A stretch of DNA of 64,000 nucleotides, from NCBI RefSeq assembly GCF_006861655.1, contig NZ_SESI01000001.1, positions 124,001-188,000 of the forward strand, written 5' to 3'. This stretch comes from Halonotius roseus (lineage in GTDB: Archaea > Halobacteriota > Halobacteria > Halobacteriales > Haloferacaceae). A model generated the notes under the pieces. The model was not told the DNA's origin. It saw only the letters and a program-made list of their open reading frames with translations, and searched no databases. The position numbers were made by a program, and so were the translations under genes. This document shows positions 55,388 to 62,115 of the stretch, piece by piece (the stretch's first letter is position 1; each line of letters begins with the position of its first letter).

Positions 55388-56359
55388 ATGACAGACACCT
55401 GGCAGGTGTTGCTGCCGCCGGCAATCGATCCCGCAGGCCCCACCGCCATCGCTGATTTCGCGGAGTGTACCGGCATGGACGAGTACGACAGCGTCGACGA
55501 CGCACTCGACGATATCGACCGCTACGACGCGGTGATCGTCCGCGTCGCCCCGCTGGACGCCGACGTGATCGACCGCGCCGACCGACTGAAGGTGATCGCC
55601 AAACACGGTAGCGGCCTCGATAACGTCGATATCGACGCCGCCAGCGAGCGCGACATCGTCGTCTGCAACACCCCTGGCGTCAACGCCCGCTCGGTCGCCG
55701 AACACGCGATCGCCTTGCTGTTTGGGATCCGCCGCAATCTCCACACCGCCGACCGCCACGTCCGTTCGGGCGGCTGGGAGCGAAACGACTACTGCGGCCG
55801 CGAGCTCGACGGCGACACCCTCGGGCTGATGGGGTTTGGCTCGATCGCCAGGGAAACCGCCCGGCTGGCCGAGGGGATCGGGATCGATATCATCACCTAC
55901 GATCCCCACCACGACGAGTCGATCCGAGACGGCGTCGTCCGCGTGAAAACCCTCACTGAGCTCTTTGAGCGATCTGACGCCGTCAGCCTCCACGTCCCGC
56001 TGGTTCCAGGGACTCGCGGCGCGGTCTCGACCGAACAGCTCGACGCCCTCGGCGAAACAGGCGTCATCATCAACACCGCCCGCGGCGGCGTTATCGACGA
56101 GGACGCCCTGATCGACGCCCTCGACTCAGGGGCTATCGGCGGGGCCGCCCTCGACACCTTCGAAAACGAACCCCCCGGCGAAGCCCATCCGCTGTGTGAT
56201 CAGGACAACGCGTTGCTCACACCACACCTCGGCGGCGTCACCGTCGAAGCCCTCCAGCGGATGAGCGAGCGCGCAGCCGCCAACGTCCGCACCGTCTACG
56301 AGGGCGGGATTCCCGACTCCACGGTCAACCGCGAGGCAATCGAGGGGGCCGTCCAATGA
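55388..56359 (+). CDS. D-2-hydroxyacid dehydrogenase (phosphoglycerate-dehydrogenase type)
   Basis: A 323-residue NAD-dependent dehydrogenase. LGLMGFGSIARETARLAEGIG (~146-166) is the GxGxxA-type NAD motif; VIIARHGSGLDNVDIDAA and TARGGVIDEDAL provide the Arg; the Glu/His pair is TFENEP and LTPHLGG (~265-290). It may oxidise or reduce a 2-hydroxyacid such as 3-phosphoglycerate or a tartronate-type compound. Its stop overlaps the following HpcH/HpaI aldolase by four bases, pointing to a catabolic pair rather than serine synthesis. A 'catacttttgc' stretch ~30 nt before the ATG is the likely promoter. Confidence 0.85.
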   Translation: MTDTWQVLLPPAIDPAGPTAIADFAECTGMDEYDSVDDALDDIDRYDAVIVRVAPLDADVIDRADRLKVIAKHGSGLDNVDIDAASERDIVVCNTPGVNARSVAEHAIALLFGIRRNLHTADRHVRSGGWERNDYCGRELDGDTLGLMGFGSIARETARLAEGIGIDIITYDPHHDESIRDGVVRVKTLTELFERSDAVSLHVPLVPGTRGAVSTEQLDALGETGVIINTARGGVIDEDALIDALDSGAIGGAALDTFENEPPGEAHPLCDQDNALLTPHLGGVTVEALQRMSERAAANVRTVYEGGIPDSTVNREAIEGAVQ

Positions 56360-57183
56360 CGGACACCGGGACAGATAACGGAACGAACAAGCAAACGAAC
56401 AACGCGATCCGCCGAGCGGTCGAGAACGACAAGCCGGTCTTCGGCACGAGCGCGGCGACGTTCTCGCCGACGATGATCGAGGTCTTCGGCGAGCTTGGCC
56501 TCGATTTCGTCTGGCTGGATCTCGAACACGGTGGGCCAAGTCCCTACGACAGCACCGCCCTCGAAGAGTTGACACGGGCGGCCGACGTGGTCGACATCGA
56601 ACTGCTGGTGCGGATCCCGATGCCGGAACCCTCGATCGTCCGCAAGGTCGTCGATGCCGGCGTTCGAACCGTGTTGATCCCGCGAGTCGAGACAGCCGAG
56701 GAACTCCGACCCGCCATCGAGGCGGCCTACTTCTCGTATGACGGCGATGTCGGCGACCGCGGCGTCGGCATCGGCCGCGGCAGCCGGTGGGCCGGCTACG
56801 CCGACAGCCACGTCGGCGATGCCGACGAGGACGTGCTCGTCGGGACGATGATCGAAAACGAACGCGCCCTCGACAATCTTGAGTCGATTCTCTCGGTGCC
56901 ACAGCTCGGCTTCGCATTCCTCGGTCCGGCGGATATGGAGATGTCGATGTCCGGCGGCGACCCGCTCACGAAGAGTCCCGACGCCGTTGCCGACGGCATC
57001 GACACCACGCTGGAGGCCTGTCTCGATGCCGGCGTTCCCGCGGGGCGGATCCTGAACGATCCCGACGCCGCGGCCGACGCTGTCGACGACGGCTTTCAGA
57101 TCGTCCGCATCGGCGACGACATCGGAGCGGTGCGGCAGGTACTCAGCGATCGGCTGGCGACGGTAACGGCAGGCGAGGAGTAG
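56356..57183 (+). CDS. HpcH/HpaI family aldolase
   Basis: A 275-residue class II pyruvate aldolase. FGTSAATFSPTMIEVFGELGLDFVWLDLEHGGP (~28-60) has the catalytic LEHG, VRIPMPEPSIVRKVVDAGVRTVLIPRVETAEEL (~91-123) holds the conserved RV and the metal Glu, and LGFAFLGPADMEMSMSG (~190-206) the second metal Asp. The enzyme splits 2-keto acids to pyruvate plus an aldehyde, for example 2-keto-3-deoxy sugar acids. Coupled to the dehydrogenase upstream, the two could form or remove such acids. Confidence 0.9.
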   Translation: MTDTGTDNGTNKQTNNAIRRAVENDKPVFGTSAATFSPTMIEVFGELGLDFVWLDLEHGGPSPYDSTALEELTRAADVVDIELLVRIPMPEPSIVRKVVDAGVRTVLIPRVETAEELRPAIEAAYFSYDGDVGDRGVGIGRGSRWAGYADSHVGDADEDVLVGTMIENERALDNLESILSVPQLGFAFLGPADMEMSMSGGDPLTKSPDAVADGIDTTLEACLDAGVPAGRILNDPDAAADAVDDGFQIVRIGDDIGAVRQVLSDRLATVTAGEE

Positions 57184-57228
57184 CTGCGACCCGCGAAAAG
57201 AAACCGAACGCGAGGAGCGTTGAGTCGG

Positions 57229-57819
57229 TTACAGTTTGACGGCCCCGTCATCCGGAGCGACCGCTGGAACCGTGTGCTGTACCTGCGTGTCCGCGCCGCT
57301 GCCGGTCGTGAGTGTGAGCTCGACGGCCTCCCCGCGGCGGAGCGACCTCAACGCTGCCGTCTCGCCGTCAAGTGGGATCGCAAGCTTCGCCCGATCGGAC
57401 GGGTCGCTGAGGACGCCATCAGCGGCGTCGCCTTGGAGCGGCTCAACGCTGAATGTCGGCCCCGTCGCATCCTGTGAGCCGTTGCTTACGAGCGTGGTCA
57501 CCCCATCAGGGCTCCGATACTGCACCGTCGTGTTATCCAACTCGATGGCGGTTGCGTCGGCGGCCGGCTTCACGATGAGCTCCAGCCCTTCGAGTTCGGC
57601 TGACGACCCATCGCTGCCAACGACACCGACCGAGTAGGCGACCTCAAGGCGGTCGCTCACCTCCGCTGTGCTGCTCTCGCTCGTCTGATCGGATTGGTAC
57701 TGCAGAAAGCCGGCTGTGTTGGTGACGACACCGGCGGTGGCACCCGCAACGAGCACCACCGAGATGAAGACGAGGAGCGTACCTGTCCCTACTTGTCCGC
57801 GCGAACCAGTGCTGAACAT
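57229..57819 (-). CDS. Archaellin-like secreted protein with class III signal
   Basis: A 196-residue protein that begins MFSTGSRGQVGTGTLLVFISVVLVAGATAGVV: a short charged stretch ending in Arg-Gly, then a hydrophobic helix, as in pre-archaellins and archaeal pilins. Cleavage after Gly8 by the type III peptidase is expected. The mature part has Asn-x-Ser/Thr sequons and Thr/Ser/Asp-rich beta strands. No other archaellin or fla genes are next to it. The start at 57819 follows TATATCA (57853-57859) with a short leader. It could be a minor archaellin or an adhesive pilin. Confidence 0.78.
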   Translation of the reverse strand: MFSTGSRGQVGTGTLLVFISVVLVAGATAGVVTNTAGFLQYQSDQTSESSTAEVSDRLEVAYSVGVVGSDGSSAELEGLELIVKPAADATAIELDNTTVQYRSPDGVTTLVSNGSQDATGPTFSVEPLQGDAADGVLSDPSDRAKLAIPLDGETAALRSLRRGEAVELTLTTGSGADTQVQHTVPAVAPDDGAVKL

Positions 57820-57852
57820 GGTAACCGCTATCCTAGCCTTGTGATCGAAATG

Positions 57853-57859
57853 ATATAAG
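57853..57859 (-). promoter_or_regulatory. TATA box for the archaellin-like gene
   Basis: Minus-strand TTATATC, centred ~37 nt before the ATG at 57819, giving a leader of about ten nucleotides. Confidence 0.5.
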
Positions 57860-57967
57860 TGTACGTGTAACACCACCGCGGTGGTCGCTGTGGTGCCCTC
57901 GATGGCGGCGTGTCCGGCCGCACCGGCGGTGATCCGGTTTTTAGTGGGCTGATCGCCAATATGAGAT

Positions 57968-58441
57968 ATGATCGGCTCAGCCATCGGCGTGGTTGATCTC
58001 CTCGCTATCGTCGCCATCGGTGGTGGTCTTCTTCTGGCGGGTGTTGGCGGTCGGCGATACCTGCGGCTGCGTGCGGTCGCCCGGCGAGCCGTCGAGACGA
58101 CCGGGACGATCAACGGGAAACGGATACAGCTGGTCAGAGGCTCTGGTGGCTCACAGAGCTACGTGCCCGTTGTCGACTACGAGTATCGAACCCCGACGGA
58201 ACGACGGGAGGGAACGACCGTCTACCCCGGCAACAGCCAGTTTGCCAAGCAGTTCGGTCCCGAATCCGCCGCCGAGACGGCGGTCGCCGACTACGAGCCT
58301 GGGGGGCAGACGACCGTCTACTACGATCCGGACGACCCGGCACACTCGTTTCTCATCGCCAACCCCCAGACGGCCACGGCGATCTCACTGGTTGTGATCG
58401 GGCTTGCCGCCCTGGTGGGTGGAGTGCTTCTCGTGGTGTAG
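57968..58441 (+). CDS. DUF3592-type membrane protein
   Basis: A 157-residue protein with a hydrophobic helix at the start (~8-28), a soluble beta-rich middle (VPVVDYEYRTPTERREGTTVYPGNSQFAKQF, then VADYEPGGQTTVYYDPDDPAHSFL) and a second helix at the C-terminus (~136-157). The middle has the DYxP...VYYDPxxP pattern of DUF3592. Function unknown. TTTTTAG about 25 nt before the ATG is a good promoter candidate. Divergent from the archaellin-like gene. Confidence 0.8.
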   Translation: MIGSAIGVVDLLAIVAIGGGLLLAGVGGRRYLRLRAVARRAVETTGTINGKRIQLVRGSGGSQSYVPVVDYEYRTPTERREGTTVYPGNSQFAKQFGPESAAETAVADYEPGGQTTVYYDPDDPAHSFLIANPQTATAISLVVIGLAALVGGVLLVV

Positions 58442-58491
58442 CGAGCCACCGATATCGCCGAGCTATCGTGCTCAACAGTAGAACAGCCATA

Positions 58492-59850
58492 TCACAGATA
58501 CGCCTCGAACTCCTCGCCGAACAGCAGGAAGTAGCCGGTTCCGACCACCCCAATCACGGCGGCGATCGTAAAGGCGATCTCGGGGCTCACAAACTCCCAC
58601 AGCGCACCCCCGAGGGCGGCACTCGGGATCACAGCGGTGTTGCGCAGGAGATAGTACGTCCCCGTGACGCGCCCGCCAGCACCCTGTTTGGCCGGCCCGA
58701 CGATCAGTGCTTTATGCGAGGGGAGTCCGGCAAACCGCAGTCCCGAAAACGCGAAGATGAGCACCATCGCCCACTGTAGCGGCACCGCCGGGGCCAACAC
58801 GGCTGGCCCGCCGATGAGGACGACCGGGAACAGCGCGTACACCGCAAACCCAACGGCGACCACGGGTTTGAGCCCCACCCCCTCGGCGACCTTTGCGGCC
58901 GGAATCATCGAAAGAAGGGCGACCAGCATCTCGACGCCAAGCAGATAGCCGAAAAACGCCGCTGGCGAGAGGTCGATCACAGACGAAAACCCCGCCAGCG
59001 AGATCGTCGTCTCGAAGCCAACCTGGTAGAACTGGGTGATCACCAACACGAAGAAGACGTACACCATCCCATTGGCAAACCGGACGAGCGTGTCGCCGAT
59101 CAACAGCGGGCGAAGCGGATCGGGCAGCTCCCGCAGATCGCGTTTGATCTGATCGATCCCCGCAAAGGAGTCGCCGATGGCGTCCTCGCTGGCGTCATAG
59201 AGGACGTGTTGGGCGAGCGTGCCGATGATACCGAAGCCGACGGCGACCGCAAGCACATATCGAAAACTCACCGTGAAGGCGGGATGGAGATCGATGAGGA
59301 CGGCCGCAACCACCGGGCCGATGAGAAACGCCGTCCGGCGGAACGTCTCGGTGCTGGCGAAGCCGGCCGCCAGCCGCGAGGGGTCGGTCGCCTGTTTGAC
59401 GACCGCAAACGTCGCTCCAAGGCCGAAGGATTTCCACCCCTGTGCAAACAGCAGCCCGACGAAGATCCACACCCACGGCTGGATCGTCACGCCGGCAACG
59501 CTGATCGCCCCGAGGGTCGGCGCGACCAGCCAGATCCCAAAGCCGAGCGTCGACAGCAACCCAAACAGGGTGAGCGCGTACCGGGAGCCGATCCGGTCGG
59601 AGATGGCTCCACCCGGATACGGGAAGACTGCCGAGACGACGTTGCCGACGGTGCCGAACAGCCCAACGACGAACCCTGAGGCCCCGAGCGCGACGATATA
59701 CTCGGGGAGAAACCGGCTTGTCATCTGAAACCCGAGGCTGAAGGCGAACATCGCCAGCGACAACACCAGCACATCCCGCTGGAGGGCGAAAAACTGTCTG
59801 AGCGCACCCAACAGGCCGGTCTGTTCGGCGTCGACGCGCACGCGACTCAT
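58492..59850 (-). CDS. Major facilitator superfamily transporter
   Basis: A 452-residue protein with twelve hydrophobic helices. VFPYPGGAISDRIGSRYALTLFGLLSTLG fits the MFS loop 2-3 motif (GxxxDRxGxR, ~78-104), and a long central cytoplasmic loop separates the halves. No substrate is predictable; archaeal relatives are annotated as drug or sugar exporters. The 30-bp tandem repeats at 59862-59947 lie directly upstream and could affect its expression. Confidence 0.88.
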   Translation of the reverse strand: MSRVRVDAEQTGLLGALRQFFALQRDVLVLSLAMFAFSLGFQMTSRFLPEYIVALGASGFVVGLFGTVGNVVSAVFPYPGGAISDRIGSRYALTLFGLLSTLGFGIWLVAPTLGAISVAGVTIQPWVWIFVGLLFAQGWKSFGLGATFAVVKQATDPSRLAAGFASTETFRRTAFLIGPVVAAVLIDLHPAFTVSFRYVLAVAVGFGIIGTLAQHVLYDASEDAIGDSFAGIDQIKRDLRELPDPLRPLLIGDTLVRFANGMVYVFFVLVITQFYQVGFETTISLAGFSSVIDLSPAAFFGYLLGVEMLVALLSMIPAAKVAEGVGLKPVVAVGFAVYALFPVVLIGGPAVLAPAVPLQWAMVLIFAFSGLRFAGLPSHKALIVGPAKQGAGGRVTGTYYLLRNTAVIPSAALGGALWEFVSPEIAFTIAAVIGVVGTGYFLLFGEEFEAYL

Positions 59851-59861
59851 CGGTTGGCGTG

Positions 59862-59947
59862 GGGACTCGGTGCTGTTCTGTCGTGGGTGGAGGGACTCGG
59901 TGCTGTTCTGTCGTGGATGGAGGGACTCGCTGTCATTCTGCCAGCGG
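59862..59947. repeat. Three tandem 30-bp repeats upstream of the MFS gene
   Basis: Two near-identical 30-bp units start at 59862 and 59892 (differing at one base, gggtgga versus ggatgga) and a third, degenerate unit starts at 59922. All begin GGGACTCG and contain CTGTC or CTGTT blocks. They lie 12 bp from the MFS start codon. Confidence 0.8.
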
Positions 59948-60061
59948 ATTCACCGCGCCCTGCTCGTCGTTGCTGTGGGTGAACAGCTATCACTCGACCC
60001 GGAGGTCGGTCCATTACGGGGACAATATGTCTGCTCCGATATAGCGATTGATACAGAGGAG

Positions 60062-62107
60062 TTAGATCACCCGGAGGACGATCTGGGCGAGCACCAACAG
60101 CACCGCAACGTGTTTGACGCCGGCTCGGAGCCGACCCTCGCCGAGGCGGCCGGCAACAAGGCCGGAACACACGGCCTGGACGGTTGCAACCTGTGCGAGC
60201 AGCGTTTCGTAGGGGTCGACAGCGGCGGCCACACGCCCACCGCGGCCGACACCGGGGCCGGGAACCCCGGTGGTCGACAGCGCGCCGGTCGCCACATCCG
60301 CGGTCTCGATCGCCGGAATGAACGACACCGACAGCGCGGCGATGATCCCGAGAAAGACGAGAAAGGCGACGTAGATCACGACGAGATACGTTGCCATCGC
60401 CCGCCGGCGACGACGGGCGAGTCGCTGGCTAGCGCGGAGCTCCGCGGCGGCGATGGCGGCGACCGGGCCGATCCGATTGCTGGCACGCAAAGCGTTGGTG
60501 ACCAACGCGACAGCACCGGAAACCGCCGGCGAGCGACACCGCCGTGCCAGCCGCCCGAGCGCGCTCGTCACGTCGGCACCCCACCGAACATCGCGCCGCG
60601 CCCGCCCAATCGGCTCCGAGAGCGCGCCAAGATCGCCGTCGGCCACCTGATCGAGGCCGTCGACGACCGAGAGGCCAGCCTCGTTGACGCCGGCAAGCCG
60701 GTCGAGAAACGCCGGCACGGCGGCCGTGAGTCGGCGACGGCGGGCCGCACCGAACTCGTAGGCGACCGCGTAGCCGCCACAGATGCCGATCGCTGCGATC
60801 GACAGCGGGTGGGTGGCTGTTTGGAGCGTCGCCAACGACAGCCGCGGTGGCTCGATGGCGATACCGATCCAGCCGACAGCAAGCGGAACGGTCACGACCA
60901 GCGTCAGCCACGGGTTGGCCGCAAGCGTTGCCGTCGGCCGCCGCAGCCAGCGACGCCACCGCGACAGCCGATCCACGATCCGAAGCATCGATCGCTGGTG
61001 TGCCCAGGCTCGCGTGGTTGTCGTCGGCTGGGGCTGTCCATGCCCACCCGGCGGATCGGTAGATCGCTGCGATGGCCCCCTGTGATCGTGGGGTGCCGCG
61101 GGGAACCTCCGACCCGCAAGCAGCCGATCGAGCCCGAACAGAAAGCCGCCCGTCCCGATCGGGATGAGCCCGAAGGTGACCACGCCCAACACCGGGAGCG
61201 TGTCGGTAACGACCAATCCGACGATCGTCAGCGTCGTCACCACGAACAACGAACCGACAACCAGGCCGGTCACGTACCCCTCGGCGGCGGTCGAAAGCCG
61301 GTCGAGAAACCCCTGTTGGCTGTCGACAGCAGCCTCACGGTACCGCTCATGCTGTTGGTGGAGGTAGTCGTCGATCGGTTGCCCGCTGTCGACAGCAGCG
61401 GCGAGATCCGACGTGAACTCCGCGAACTCGGCTGACGGTGTGCGATCGCTCGTCGCCGCAAGCGCGGAGATCACGTCAGCCCCGAAGTGATCGATCTCAC
61501 GGACAGTCACCGCGATGGCGACAGCGGTTTCGCCGTACACACCCTCGTGGGCAGCCACCGTCCGCAACACCGCCGGCAACGGCATCCCACTGCGAGCGAG
61601 GGCGTACATACACGCGACAGCGCGTGGAAGCGTCCGATCGATCCGTCGCTCGCGGGCGGCCGCTCGCCGATCGATGAGCTCCCACTGAAGTCGGTAGGTT
61701 GACACCCCAACAGCGACGGCGACAAGGAGGCTACAGCCACCCGCGAACGCGGCCGTCGGTACCAGTGGGAGAGCGATCGCATCGGCACCGATCCGGCTGG
61801 TCTGCTGTGTCACTATTGCGGGCTCAGCACGGAGCAGGAGGATCGCCGACAGCGTCGCCAATCCACCAGCAAATCCGGTGAGAACGGCGTACAAGGCGGT
61901 TCGAGCGGTGATAAGATCCGGTGGGCTGTCGGCGTGGATCGCCGCCAGCCGTGCGTGCCGCTCGCGGCGACCGGACGCCGGGACGAGCGGGCGACACCAC
62001 GCGAGCGCGATGGCATCAACACCGCACCGCAATCGACCCCCGAGCGACCGGATCGTCGACCGAAGCTCCGGTAGGCGACGAGAATCGATCAATCGGGTGA
62101 GGGTCAT
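60062..62107 (-). CDS. Type IV pilus/T2SS assembly protein PilC (GspF-like)
   Basis: A 681-residue polytopic protein with two F domains. The first (~140-280) has RTLPRAVACMYALARSGMPLPAVLRTVAAHE and GQPIDDYLHQ; the second (~450-580) has AVPAFLDRLAGVNEAGLSVVDGLDQVADGD and AVSGAVALVTNALRASNRIGP. Hydrophobic helices flank each domain. It should form the membrane platform for the pilus ATPase encoded just upstream, whose stop is 9 bp from this ATG. A TTG four codons earlier overlaps that stop and is possible. Confidence 0.88.
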   Translation of the reverse strand: MTLTRLIDSRRLPELRSTIRSLGGRLRCGVDAIALAWCRPLVPASGRRERHARLAAIHADSPPDLITARTALYAVLTGFAGGLATLSAILLLRAEPAIVTQQTSRIGADAIALPLVPTAAFAGGCSLLVAVAVGVSTYRLQWELIDRRAAARERRIDRTLPRAVACMYALARSGMPLPAVLRTVAAHEGVYGETAVAIAVTVREIDHFGADVISALAATSDRTPSAEFAEFTSDLAAAVDSGQPIDDYLHQQHERYREAAVDSQQGFLDRLSTAAEGYVTGLVVGSLFVVTTLTIVGLVVTDTLPVLGVVTFGLIPIGTGGFLFGLDRLLAGRRFPAAPHDHRGPSQRSTDPPGGHGQPQPTTTTRAWAHQRSMLRIVDRLSRWRRWLRRPTATLAANPWLTLVVTVPLAVGWIGIAIEPPRLSLATLQTATHPLSIAAIGICGGYAVAYEFGAARRRRLTAAVPAFLDRLAGVNEAGLSVVDGLDQVADGDLGALSEPIGRARRDVRWGADVTSALGRLARRCRSPAVSGAVALVTNALRASNRIGPVAAIAAAELRASQRLARRRRRAMATYLVVIYVAFLVFLGIIAALSVSFIPAIETADVATGALSTTGVPGPGVGRGGRVAAAVDPYETLLAQVATVQAVCSGLVAGRLGEGRLRAGVKHVAVLLVLAQIVLRVI

Positions 62108-62115
62108 CAGCGCGA

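Noticed and set aside
59870..61435. Plus-strand frame (521 codons) antisense to pilC
   Set aside because: It is His/Arg/Asp/Gly-rich, begins in tandem repeats and is opposite a clear two-F-domain protein.
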